A stretch of 51,607 nucleotides of DNA from Flavobacterium hercynium (GTDB lineage Bacteria > Bacteroidota > Bacteroidia > Flavobacteriales > Flavobacteriaceae): the NCBI RefSeq assembly GCF_002217285.1, contig NZ_MUGW01000003.1:272-51878 (forward strand), read 5' to 3'. Below the pieces are notes generated by a model, which worked only from the letters and a program-made list of their open reading frames with translations, had not been told where the DNA came from and made no database searches. The stretch's first letter is position 1. Each line of letters starts with the position of its first letter. Positions 1 through 8,376 of this stretch are shown piece by piece. The position numbers were made by a program, and so were the translations under genes.

Positions 1-110
1 GTAATTGTAGGATTTTTGAGGGAGTCATTTCTGTTTTCGCAATTTTTGGGGGCTTAAAACTTGCCGTTTTATGGACTTCGCAGGTTTTATTCCTTATAAT
101 TTGTTTTTTT

Positions 111-140
111 CTTTCACGCAAAGGCGCTAAGGCGCGAAGG
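111..140. repeat. Short extragenic repeat, GGCGC-rich
   Basis: The sequence contains CACGCAAAGGCGCTAAGGCG followed by CGAAGG. The doubled GGCGC words can fold back weakly. I recall near-identical strings as dispersed intergenic repeats in flavobacterial genomes. There is no second copy in this window to prove it. Confidence 0.4.
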
Positions 141-186
141 TTTTTCTTTTTTTGTGTTGTTTTTTATTGTTGTTCTTTGCTACACT

Positions 187-320
187 GCTGCCCTAGCCCC
201 GATGGGAGTGGAAATCCTTTGGCTTTTTTCTTTAAAAAGCTAAAGATTACTTCACCTAGCTTTTATTTTAGTCGGAGTTCAGTGAACTTCATTTGTAGCG
301 GACAGCGGGAAATAGCTCCT
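187..320 (+). repeat. Structured dispersed element (CTAGCCCCGATGG...AGCGGACAGCGGG type)
   Basis: The element starts with GCTGCCCTAGCCCCGATGG and ends with AGCGGACAGCGGGAAATAGC. Inside is a long hairpin: about 213-228 pairs with 234-248 (CTTTGGCTTTTT against AAAAAGCTAAAG, one G-U pair, and a bulge lower in the stem). A small AGTTC/GAACT hairpin follows near 277-289. Sequences with these two ends recur downstream of genes across Bacteroidota in my recollection, which suggests a mobile or structured RNA element. It may belong to the Flavo-1 RNA family, but I cannot confirm that without a covariance-model search. It lies in a gene-free stretch, as expected for such elements. Confidence 0.4.
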
Positions 321-413
321 GAAAAATATACTTCTTTCTTATTATATACATTAAATCTAACAGGTTTAGGTAAATTGCTCCTTTATATAATACTTGATTT
401 ACTGTCTTACTTA

Positions 414-444
414 AACCTACAAGGTTTTGAAAACCTTGCAGGTT
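414..444. repeat. Near-palindromic extragenic repeat
   Basis: AACCTACAAGGTTTT is followed by its near-perfect reverse complement AAAACCTTGCAGGTT around a central G, giving a 31-base palindrome with one mismatched pair. This is a familiar flavobacterial intergenic element. It could also act as a transcription stop, though it has no T-tract. Confidence 0.5.
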
Positions 445-569
445 GTTTGTTCTTAATATATGAAACATCATTTTCGTTAATCATTTCTTAATAGCATTAG
501 GAATTTTTCTTCCTTAATATAACTTCGTTCCCGAAATCGAAATCTTTAAACCAATCTTTACTACTAATC

Positions 570-1706
570 TTGATTTATATCACTCTTTTAAATATCGCTA
601 TTTTCCAAGGACTAATTTTAGGCTTAATTATTCTTAGGTCTCCTTTATTCTCCAGCGCTGCAAATAAATATTTGGCTTATGCGATATTTACACTTTCTAT
701 ACTTTTACTGAATCTTGTTCTGGAAATGGAAGGTGCTTACGAATCTATGCCGTTCCTTCATTTTCTAGATGATGTGGAGTGGGCATTTATTTTACCTGTT
801 TTTATCTTTCTCTTTATTATTAAAAAGACGGATCATGCTCTCCAATATAATAAGAAGGTACTCTTGCTCTTTATTCCATTTGGATATTCGGTTGTCCTTA
901 ATATTGTATCTGACTGTGATACTATCGCTGGTTTTTACAAGATACCTTCTTTAGGTTTACAAATAATTGATGTACTAAGTCAGGTTGAACTTTTTCTAGC
1001 ACTAACCTTTATTCCTTCTATAATACTCTACGCTTACAGTTTTATAAAGCATGCTGCGGATAAACAGGAAAAAAGGTGGCTCATCAGTTTATGGTTAATT
1101 ATAGCTGTATTGCTGTTCTCTTGGGTTATTGCTGTAATTGCCGGTCTGTTTTTCTCTTATGATATTTCATCTCTCATGAGATCGTTAGCGCTGTTTGGAA
1201 CATTATTAATTCACTGGAGTGCTTATATTGGAATCTATAAATACAAACTTGCTAAGAACAAAGCAGCAATCTATAGTTTCTTAAATCAGGAATTAGCGGT
1301 TTCTTTTGACAATGTATCAATTCCTGATAGTAGTATAAGAGAGGAAATTAAGGAATCTATTACTGCGGATAATCTGTATTTTCAAAAATTAGAGGCTCTC
1401 TGCAAGGAACATCATATCTATACGGATAGTACATTAAGCCGAGAAAGGGTTGCGGAACAGTTAGGGATTAGTCCTGGTTATGTTTCTCAGATTGTAAACA
1501 TAGTAACGGGAGATAATTTTGCCAACTATATTAATTCGTATCGGGTAAAGGCTGTTCAGAAAATGATCTTAAATGCTGACTTCGAAAATTATAATCTCTT
1601 AACTATGGGATTAGAATCCGGCTTTACTTCTAAAACTACTTTTTATAATGCTTTCAAGAAAATTACGGGTCAGACACCAAATGAGTACCGAAATGCAAAT
1701 AAATAG
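570..1706 (+). CDS. AraC-family regulator with membrane-spanning N-terminal half
   Basis: The 378-residue protein has an N-terminal half made of hydrophobic helices (roughly residues 1-225, about seven, beginning ITLLNIAIFQGLILGL). A short linker leads to a C-terminal AraC-type double helix-turn-helix from about residue 285: RERVAEQLGISPGYVSQIV forms the first unit, and ESGFTSKTTFYNAFKKITG then TPNEYR the signature second unit. The architecture fits a membrane sensor that binds DNA from the cytoplasmic face. The start is TTG at 570. No ATG is available before the first helix, and a stop lies at 546-548, so TTG is the best choice. It precedes the TonB receptor by 87 bases on the same strand and may control it, which is inference from position. 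The ligand is unknown. Confidence 0.85.
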   Translation: MIYITLLNIAIFQGLILGLIILRSPLFSSAANKYLAYAIFTLSILLLNLVLEMEGAYESMPFLHFLDDVEWAFILPVFIFLFIIKKTDHALQYNKKVLLLFIPFGYSVVLNIVSDCDTIAGFYKIPSLGLQIIDVLSQVELFLALTFIPSIILYAYSFIKHAADKQEKRWLISLWLIIAVLLFSWVIAVIAGLFFSYDISSLMRSLALFGTLLIHWSAYIGIYKYKLAKNKAAIYSFLNQELAVSFDNVSIPDSSIREEIKESITADNLYFQKLEALCKEHHIYTDSTLSRERVAEQLGISPGYVSQIVNIVTGDNFANYINSYRVKAVQKMILNADFENYNLLTMGLESGFTSKTTFYNAFKKITGQTPNEYRNANK

Positions 1707-1793
1707 GTACGGATTTGTACAATTTTAAGTTTTTGAAACCTTATTTAATTCCACTTCACTGAATTTTGGCATTAAATAATTCAAATAACTTAT

Positions 1794-4298
1794 ATGACTA
1801 AAATCTTATCTCGTGCAGTATTGTTGCCACTATGGATTGTAGATACGCAAATCAAGAGCGATCGCTTTTTATTTCCTCATAAAGGGAGAGTCACCGCATC
1901 TAAAAATTTTAAAAAGTACAAGATTGCCACTTGCTTTTATTTATTCAGCTTGTGCATGTTCTCTCAAAGTGTTCCGACAACTTCTGCTAAAACAAAAAAG
2001 AGCAAATTAACCGGTCATGTTTTAACTAGCAATAATCAACCTATTGCCGGCGCTACTGTTTTGATTAAGGAAACTGAAACTAGTATTATGACTAATTCAA
2101 AGGGAATGTTCCTAACAACATTGGAGGATGGCACCTATACTATTATAATTAGTTACATTGGTTTTAAAAATTCCGAAAGACAAATTACGATTTCTGATGC
2201 TACTTCTCTTGATTTTACTATGGAGGCTAACAGTCACGAATTAGATCAGGTGGTCGTAAAAGGTTCTAAAGCCATTGATGTTAGAAGTACTCAAATGAGT
2301 ATTAACAGACTCTCCATGGAAGAAATAAAGAAGATTCCGGTTGTTATGGGTGAAGCTGATCCGTTAAAATCTATACTAACATTGCCCGGAGTTACCAATA
2401 GTGGTGAATTATCTTCTGGATTTAATGTTCGTGGAGGTGCGAATGATCAAAACCTGATTCTTTTGGATGGAGCTCCTGTTTATGGTGATTCTCACATGTT
2501 TGGGTTGTTTTCTGTTTTTAATGCCGATATCGTTAACAGTTTAGATTTGTATAAAGGTGGGATTCCATCAAAATTTGGAGGAAGGGTTTCTTCTGTTTTA
2601 GATGTAAATCAGCAAACGGGTGATTTTGAGAAATACCATGTCAATGGTGGAATAGGTTTAATATCGAGTCGTCTTTTGGTGCAAGGTCCTATAAAAAAGG
2701 ACAAGGGTTCTTTTATCCTTGCAGGACGCGCTTCTTATGGTCACTTATTTTTAAAGCTTGACAAAAACAACAATGTGATTCGGTTTTATGATCTTAATTC
2801 GAAACTTAATTATAGACTTGGGACCAATAATACGTTAACCTTCTCCGGATATTTAGGTAATGATATTCTAGATTTCAAAAAAGAGTTCGTCACCACATTT
2901 GGTAACACAATGGGTAATTTAAGCTGGAAGCATACTTTTTCTGATAATCTAAATACAAATTTATCTGCTTTTTACAGCGAATATAAGTTTGACTTTGGTG
3001 TACCGACTGAAAGTTATACTTGGGAAAACAACGTTAAGACATACGGCTTAAAATATAATTGGAATCAAACTGTTTCAGAAAAACTGAAGCTGAATTACGG
3101 GTTTGAAGGTATTTACTATAATTTTAATCCGGGAACGATACAGCCAACGGATTCTGAATCACAGATTAATTATAAACAACTTGATAAAAAATATGCTTTT
3201 GAGTCTTCTATATATCTTGACCTTGAGCATCAGATAACTGAAAAATTAAATCTTCGGTATGGACTTCGATATAGTATGTTTTATCGCTTAGGAGCTGAAA
3301 AAATTAACACTTACGAAAATGGACAGGCAGTTGTCTATAATCCACTTTATAACATTTATCAGGAAGGTAATCCAACAGGAAGTATTCAGTACAAAAGTGG
3401 AGAAATTATAAATACGTTTAAAAACTTCGAACCACGAGCGGCATTATCCTATACACTTGACAAAAATACAGCTGTGAAAATAAGCTACAACAGGATGGCA
3501 CAATACATTCACATGTTGTCTAATTCTCAACTGGCATTGCCTATGAATATCTGGACTCCAAGCGGACCTTTTACCAAACCACAACTATTGGATCAATTTA
3601 CAACTGGATATTTTAAAAATTTCAGTGATGGTGATTATTCTTTCGAGACTGAGCTGTTTTACAAAAAGAATAAAAATCGAATTGATTATATAGACGGAGC
3701 GGGAATTTTAGGGAACAATAATATTGAACAGGTAATTCTAAACGGAAAAGCGAGATCGTATGGCGCTGAATTTTTCTTTAGAAAAAATACGGGTCGTTTT
3801 ACAGGTTGGGTTTCCTATACTTTATCACGAGCGGAACAAAAAACTCCGGGACGAACTGCTGAAGAACCTGGTATTGCAGAAGGTAACTGGTATTTATCCG
3901 GTCATGATAAATTGCATAATCTAAGTGTTGTTAGCAGTTACAACTTGAGTTCAAAATGGTCTCTTAATACTAATTTTTCATTCCAATCCGGTCGTCCCAC
4001 AACGTATGCAAATGGTTATTATGAATTTGCAGGTCTTAAGGTATCTAACTACACATTAAGAAATCAGAACAGGCTTCCTCTCTACCATCATCTGGATTTA
4101 GCGGCTACTTATACGCCAAAACCTGATAAAACTAAGGGATGGCAAAGCTATTGGGTATTTAGTATCTACAATTTGTATAACAGACACAATGCCGCCTCTA
4201 TGACTTTTTCAAGTAATGATGATACTGGAATCAACGAAACTAAAAAACTATCTATATATGGATTAGTACCTGGAGTTTCTTATAATTTTAAATTTTAA
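1794..4298 (+). CDS. TonB-dependent outer-membrane receptor with carboxypeptidase-like N-domain
   Basis: The 834-residue protein begins with a long polar N-region, then a hydrophobic segment at about residues 41-58 as signal peptide. A CarboxypepD_reg-like beta domain follows (about 71-152, TGHVLTSNNQPIAGATVLI). The plug spans about 155-265 (MEEIKKIPVVMGEADPLKSI, FNVRGGANDQNLILLDGAPV) and the 22-strand barrel runs to a C-terminal aromatic end (VSYNFKF). It imports an unknown substrate across the outer membrane using TonB energy. The stop is 3 bases before the DUF4249 lipoprotein, and such pairs are common in Bacteroidota, so the two should be co-transcribed and form one complex. The N-region of about 37 residues before the signal peptide is unusually long, but no later start codon precedes the hydrophobic core, so the ATG is kept. 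Confidence 0.9.
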   Translation: MTKILSRAVLLPLWIVDTQIKSDRFLFPHKGRVTASKNFKKYKIATCFYLFSLCMFSQSVPTTSAKTKKSKLTGHVLTSNNQPIAGATVLIKETETSIMTNSKGMFLTTLEDGTYTIIISYIGFKNSERQITISDATSLDFTMEANSHELDQVVVKGSKAIDVRSTQMSINRLSMEEIKKIPVVMGEADPLKSILTLPGVTNSGELSSGFNVRGGANDQNLILLDGAPVYGDSHMFGLFSVFNADIVNSLDLYKGGIPSKFGGRVSSVLDVNQQTGDFEKYHVNGGIGLISSRLLVQGPIKKDKGSFILAGRASYGHLFLKLDKNNNVIRFYDLNSKLNYRLGTNNTLTFSGYLGNDILDFKKEFVTTFGNTMGNLSWKHTFSDNLNTNLSAFYSEYKFDFGVPTESYTWENNVKTYGLKYNWNQTVSEKLKLNYGFEGIYYNFNPGTIQPTDSESQINYKQLDKKYAFESSIYLDLEHQITEKLNLRYGLRYSMFYRLGAEKINTYENGQAVVYNPLYNIYQEGNPTGSIQYKSGEIINTFKNFEPRAALSYTLDKNTAVKISYNRMAQYIHMLSNSQLALPMNIWTPSGPFTKPQLLDQFTTGYFKNFSDGDYSFETELFYKKNKNRIDYIDGAGILGNNNIEQVILNGKARSYGAEFFFRKNTGRFTGWVSYTLSRAEQKTPGRTAEEPGIAEGNWYLSGHDKLHNLSVVSSYNLSSKWSLNTNFSFQSGRPTTYANGYYEFAGLKVSNYTLRNQNRLPLYHHLDLAATYTPKPDKTKGWQSYWVFSIYNLYNRHNAASMTFSSNDDTGINETKKLSIYGLVPGVSYNFKF

Positions 4299-4301
4299 GT
4301 A

Positions 4302-5141
4302 ATGAAAATACAGAACGAAAATAATTTTAAAAATAAGATTGCACTGGTATTCACTATTTTTTCAACCTTGTTTTTAACTTCTTGTGAAGAGGTTGTACAT
4401 CTTGATTTAGAAGCTGCTCCATCTAAATTAATTGTTGATGCTGAAATTCTCTGGAACAAAGGCACCAGCGGAAATGAACAAATTATAAAAATCAGTAAAA
4501 TGGCTTCTTATTATGATGCCACAACACCAAAAGTGACAGGAGCAAAAGTATACATAGAAAATAGTACTGGTATCTCTTTTACCTTTACAGAATCTGAACC
4601 TGGTTCGTATGTGTGTACTAACTTTATTCCTGAACTGAATATGAATTATACCTTATATATAGAAGCAGAAGGAAAAAGTTTTACGGCTACCGAAAAATTA
4701 GCTCCGGTTGTACCGATTACCAAAATAGATCAAAAGTATGTTACGGATTCCGATGGGATTGATTTACTTGAATTAGACGTCTATTACGATGATCCGGCCG
4801 ACGAAACCAATTATTATCTAACGGAGTTTAGAACTGACTTTTTGCTCTTTCCCTCTTATTCTATGACAAGTGATGAATTTTTTAATGGTAATGAAATCAA
4901 AACTACATTTTCTGATGAAGATTTAAAATCCGGTAAAAACATCGAAATCATACATCGTGGCATTTCTAAAAGCTTTTTCAATTATATGACTTTGATTTTT
5001 CAAGCATCGGGTTGGAATCCGTTTGCTATTCCGCCTGGAAATATTAGAGGAAATATTGTTAATACAACAGATTCTAATGATTTTGCGTTGGGCTATTTCA
5101 GACTTTCTGAAGCAACTCATACTTCCTACATTATGAAATAA
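4302..5141 (+). CDS. DUF4249 lipoprotein, partner of the TonB receptor
   Basis: The 279-residue protein has a signal peptide ending in lipobox LTSC with Cys28 as the lipid anchor, followed by the family opening CEEVVHLDLEAAPSKLIVDA. The remainder is beta-rich (TGAKVYIENSTGISFTF, NYTLYIEAEGKSFTA), as in DUF4249 proteins, which are regularly encoded directly after TonB receptors. It is probably an outer-membrane surface lipoprotein that captures the ligand or lids the receptor. That role is inferred from gene pairing, since the family has no proven biochemical function. The gene starts 3 bases after the receptor stop and is followed by a strong hairpin, so the two genes form a short operon. Its length is within the family range. 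Confidence 0.85.
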   Translation: MKIQNENNFKNKIALVFTIFSTLFLTSCEEVVHLDLEAAPSKLIVDAEILWNKGTSGNEQIIKISKMASYYDATTPKVTGAKVYIENSTGISFTFTESEPGSYVCTNFIPELNMNYTLYIEAEGKSFTATEKLAPVVPITKIDQKYVTDSDGIDLLELDVYYDDPADETNYYLTEFRTDFLLFPSYSMTSDEFFNGNEIKTTFSDEDLKSGKNIEIIHRGISKSFFNYMTLIFQASGWNPFAIPPGNIRGNIVNTTDSNDFALGYFRLSEATHTSYIMK

Positions 5142-5160
5142 ACTTTTGAGTTAGGAAAAG

Positions 5161-5206
5161 CAAGTGCTTCTAATATTAGGAATAATGTTAGAAGCACTTG
5201 TTATTT
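5161..5206 (+). terminator. Rho-independent terminator after the DUF4249 gene
   Basis: An 18-bp stem (CAAGTGCTTCTAATATTA against TAATGTTAGAAGCACTTG, one G-U pair) with a 4-base GGAA loop is followed by TTATTT. It lies 19 bases after the stop codon and closes the receptor/lipoprotein operon. Confidence 0.85.
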
Positions 5207-5257
5207 AATCTATTCAGCGATTAAATGTTGTGTTTCTTTTTCTAAACTAACGTATTA

Positions 5258-5354
5258 TATCGGTCGTTCCTATGGAACTTTTAGTTTCGGTGGCTTTATA
5301 ATCAACGGATTAAAATCCGTTGCTACAAAATAGGTCATTCCTACGGAATTTTAA
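5258..5354. repeat. Composite extragenic repeat
   Basis: A GTTCCTATGGAACTT palindrome-like word is followed by a 20-base palindrome CAACGGATTAAAATCCGTTG at 5303-5322, then a related ATTCCTACGGAATTTT copy. The first and last words repeat the same motif with one change, flanking the central palindrome. I recall this composite as dispersed between genes in Flavobacterium. It fills most of the 440-base gap between the terminator and the cargo gene, where I see no coding sequence. Confidence 0.5.
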
Positions 5355-5484
5355 ACGAAGTGTTGAATGCATTCTCTATTTGTAATTTATTTGAAATCTA
5401 TTATCTATTAAGTAAAACATTCAAAATCAGAACACAATAGAATCAAAAATCGTCTCAAACCTATCAGAATTAATTTTAAAGTGT

Positions 5485-5492
5485 TACATTTG
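5485..5492 (+). promoter_or_regulatory. Candidate -7 element for the cargo gene
   Basis: TACATTTG matches the Bacteroidota -7 consensus TAnnTTTG exactly and lies 89 bases before the ATG at 5582. A clear TTG/TTTG -33 box at 17-23 bases upstream is missing, so it may be weak or need an activator. If real, it gives the cargo gene its own transcription, separate from the opposing eCIS operon. Confidence 0.35.
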
Positions 5493-5581
5493 AAAGAATT
5501 AACTCATATTCAATACAAGCCTGTTATTTTTATTCCGATTCCTATACGCTAAAGTACTTGTTGAACTTTTAACTTTAAATC

Positions 5582-7021
5582 ATGAATTCGTACGCAAACC
5601 AATTACAGGAAAATAAAAATATAAAGACAGCTGCTGTTACTCAAAAAAAGAGTCATCATAAAGTTTCTTATTATCCTGCTAATGTCGCACAAATGCAATT
5701 GCAGGAAATAGCGAATAATAGTGTGCAGGTAAAACAAGCTTTACAGTTAAGAGCAATCGCCAATTCTTATTTTGCTTTTCCGATACAGAAGAAAGGTGTT
5801 GAAGAAGAATTGCAAATGAAGGTTGATCCTGTGCAAAAAAAAGGTGCTGAAGAAGAAGAACTACAAATGAAAGCTGCTCCAATACAGAGAAAAGGTATTG
5901 AAGAGGAAGAGGCTGTTCAAGGTAAATTTGCGCTGCCAATTCAAAAAAAAGCCAATAATACCGGACTTCCAGATAATTTAAAATCCGGAATCGAAAATCT
6001 TTCTGGTTTTGCTATGGACGATGTAAAAGTACATTACAATTCTGCTAAACCTGCTCAAATACAAGCGCATGCTTATGCTCAGGGAACTGACATTCATGTT
6101 GCGTCGGGACAAGAAAAACATTTACCTCACGAAGCCTGGCATGTAGTCCAACAAAAGCAAGGTCGCGTTCAACCTACAATGCAAATGAAAGGCAATATTA
6201 ATGTAAATGATGATGCGGGATTAGAAAATGAGGCTGATGTTATGGGAGAAAAAGCCATGCAACAAAGTACTTCGCAAATACAATTAAAAGAAATTGACAA
6301 TAACAATACAATAATTCAACAATACAGCAATACATCTAAAACCATTCAACGTAACGCTGACGAAGATTTGCTAGCCGGACAACAAAACCAAACTTATTTT
6401 GTAAATGAATCTGCAAATTTAAATACTGCCGGAACAAATGTTTATAATGTTATAAATGGTGCGCCAAACAATTCTACAAGAGATAAAGCAGCAGCCGGTT
6501 ACAGATATTATTGGCAAACAATGCTTGATGGTTTTGATGGAAAAAAAGCTGAGATGTATGAAGCTAAATTATTAAGCGAAGATCATACTCCAATATTATC
6601 CAATAATGATTTTGTTGATCCTGACGTAAGAATTGAAACTGTAGATGGAGTAGAAGCTACTGAAGTAAAAACAATTAACTCAGACAATACAGGAAACGTA
6701 AATACACTAATTAAAGGAGCCGACATGCAATTAAGTAAGCGTGACGCTTACCGCAAAAAAATAAAAATTAGAATCGAAAGTGCTAACAATCTTTGGCCTG
6801 ATGCTCGTTACAATAATACTGAATACATTAAGAGTAATACCGATTTAAAAAATTGGTTAAGTAAAGAAGGAGTAATACCTAAAATTCCAAATACTAATTC
6901 AATTGATATAGAGGGAATTAATATTCCTTATGAATCAATGGGAGATAAACGAAATTTTTCCGCAGATATTAAACGTGATGGGATTATCAAAAAAACCGGA
7001 GCACAAGTATGGGTAATATAG
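5582..7021 (+). CDS. eCIS cargo candidate: DUF4157 metalloprotease-like domain plus putative nuclease C-terminus
   Basis: 479 residues. Residues 65-123 carry a charged, repeated linker (QKKG.EEEELQMK-type units, about three copies). Residues 128-228 are the DUF4157/eCIS core domain: MDDVKVHYNSAKPAQIQAHA, then HEAWH at 183-187 with HVVQQKQGR, then ENEAD near 215-218 as the likely third zinc ligand region. After a Gln/Asn-rich linker, residues about 270-479 form a different domain. Its key motif is D346/D348 followed by VEATEVKT (E361, K363) and a helix NVNTLIKGADMQLSKRDAY, a layout like PD-(D/E)XK toxin nucleases. DUF4157 proteins are a known hallmark of eCIS loci and mark cargo. The nuclease reading is my inference. 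The gene converges on the eCIS operon with stop codons 2 bases apart and has no adjacent immunity-like gene. Confidence 0.85.
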   Translation: MNSYANQLQENKNIKTAAVTQKKSHHKVSYYPANVAQMQLQEIANNSVQVKQALQLRAIANSYFAFPIQKKGVEEELQMKVDPVQKKGAEEEELQMKAAPIQRKGIEEEEAVQGKFALPIQKKANNTGLPDNLKSGIENLSGFAMDDVKVHYNSAKPAQIQAHAYAQGTDIHVASGQEKHLPHEAWHVVQQKQGRVQPTMQMKGNINVNDDAGLENEADVMGEKAMQQSTSQIQLKEIDNNNTIIQQYSNTSKTIQRNADEDLLAGQQNQTYFVNESANLNTAGTNVYNVINGAPNNSTRDKAAAGYRYYWQTMLDGFDGKKAEMYEAKLLSEDHTPILSNNDFVDPDVRIETVDGVEATEVKTINSDNTGNVNTLIKGADMQLSKRDAYRKKIKIRIESANNLWPDARYNNTEYIKSNTDLKNWLSKEGVIPKIPNTNSIDIEGINIPYESMGDKRNFSADIKRDGIIKKTGAQVWVI

Positions 7022-7023
7022 AG

Positions 7024-8376
7024 CTACACAATCTTCCCTTCCTTACCAAATTCCTTCCTAATGCTATGCAGCAGGTCTTTTTTGGTAATGGTATTGTCTC
7101 CGCGTTTGATTGCTATTAGTGATACGTATCTTAATACGTTGATAATGGCTCCACCTGCTAATTCGTATTTTTGGGCAATTTCATCGAGGTTGACATCTTC
7201 TGCAAGTGCAAATTTTTCTGTAAATGCTTTTTCCCATAACTTCTTGCGTTGTGGTGGGCTCGGTATTGGAAAGTTAATCATGGATTGAAAACGTCTGCTG
7301 AAGGCTTCGTCAAGATTGGCTTTTAAGTTGGTGGCTAAAATAACTACTCCTGGAAAGTCTTCGATACGCTGCAGCAAATAAGATACTTCCTGATTCGCAT
7401 ATCGGTCGTTTGAACTACTGGTTTGGGTTCGTTTTCCGAAAAGAGCATCGGCTTCGTCAAAAAACAAAATCCAGTTTTTATGTTCTGCCTGATCAAAAAT
7501 ATTAGATAAGTTTTTTTCTGTTTCTCCAATAAATTTAGAAACTACCATAGATAAATCAATTCGGTAGACATCTAATCCAGTTGATTTCCCTAGTAATGAT
7601 ACTGTCATGGTTTTTCCTGTTCCCGGAGGACCGTAGAACAAGGATCTGTAACCGGGCTTGATTTTTTTATGCAATCCCCAATCGTTTAGTAATGTTGGTC
7701 CGTAAACTATCCAGTCTTTTATTTCCATTACTTCGGTTAAAGTCGTTTTTTCGATCACCAAGTCTTCCCAAATTGCTTCGGTTGTGATGCGTTTGGCTGG
7801 GAAACTGGTACTAAAATCAGGTTGGTGTGACGTTCCTTTAGTAAAATAGCTCAAGTACTCTGCTGAAATGGTTAGTGCTCCGCTTAAAAATGGTTCGTTA
7901 GATGGACTGGATTCAAGACTTAAAATATTGAACTTTTTAAATTTATGATCGTCAGAGAAGAACGCTGAAATTATAAATCGTTTTTCGAGATCATTAGGTG
8001 CTAATAAAAACACGGCTGTTTCTCCTGTTGGTAAAAAACCTCCAAAATTTTGACCTTTCAATCCGCCAAATTCTGTAAAGCCTTTATCATACGCAGCATT
8101 TTTAATCAAAAAAATGTCTAATATTTTTGGTTGTATGTGTGGTGCCAAAGCGAGTAATAAGATGACACGCTCTGAAAAACTAATTTGATAATGTTTTAAA
8201 ATTCCGGCGTACGGAGAATCATTATCGTATAAATCAGGAGGAAGTACTTCTGTAATGCTTTTATAGGCGCACTCTTCATTCCAATATAATTTCATGCTAA
8301 CATCGATTAGCTCTGCAAGCCAATTTAATTCGGCTGTAAGTGTTTCAGCATTTTGTTTTAAGGCATCTAACTCCAT
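7024..8376 (-). CDS. eCIS AAA+ ATPase (Afp15/Pvc15-like)
   Basis: This is a 450-residue ATPase of the eCIS-specific AAA+ group, thought to assist particle assembly or cargo loading. Walker A is GPPGTGKT (about 249-256 from the chosen start), Walker B is ILFFDEADALFG (about 303), sensor-1 is VVILATN, and the arginine finger is RRF. The roughly 200-residue N-terminal part is the less conserved substrate-facing region. A longer frame begins at a GTG at 8403, which would overlap the tape-measure gene by 37 bases. The ATG at 8376 gives an ATGGAGTTAG overlap of 10 bases, typical of translational coupling, and the family-like start MELDALKQ, so I prefer it. It is the last gene of the operon and converges on the cargo gene. 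Confidence 0.9.
   Translation of the reverse strand: MELDALKQNAETLTAELNWLAELIDVSMKLYWNEECAYKSITEVLPPDLYDNDSPYAGILKHYQISFSERVILLLALAPHIQPKILDIFLIKNAAYDKGFTEFGGLKGQNFGGFLPTGETAVFLLAPNDLEKRFIISAFFSDDHKFKKFNILSLESSPSNEPFLSGALTISAEYLSYFTKGTSHQPDFSTSFPAKRITTEAIWEDLVIEKTTLTEVMEIKDWIVYGPTLLNDWGLHKKIKPGYRSLFYGPPGTGKTMTVSLLGKSTGLDVYRIDLSMVVSKFIGETEKNLSNIFDQAEHKNWILFFDEADALFGKRTQTSSSNDRYANQEVSYLLQRIEDFPGVVILATNLKANLDEAFSRRFQSMINFPIPSPPQRKKLWEKAFTEKFALAEDVNLDEIAQKYELAGGAIINVLRYVSLIAIKRGDNTITKKDLLHSIRKEFGKEGKIV

Larger units (their letters stand above)
1..569. other. Gene-free, repeat-rich leader region
   Basis: I see no convincing gene here. The stretch holds three separate extragenic repeat-like elements, listed individually, in AT-rich filler. 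The 104-codon plus-strand frame at 177-491 runs through two of these elements and has no recognisable domain. The first 100 bases could be the 3' flank of a gene outside the window, but nothing coding can be supported. Confidence 0.6.

Noticed and set aside
177..491. 104-codon plus-strand open frame
   Set aside because: It runs through two extragenic repeats, has no domain and no typical flavobacterial composition.
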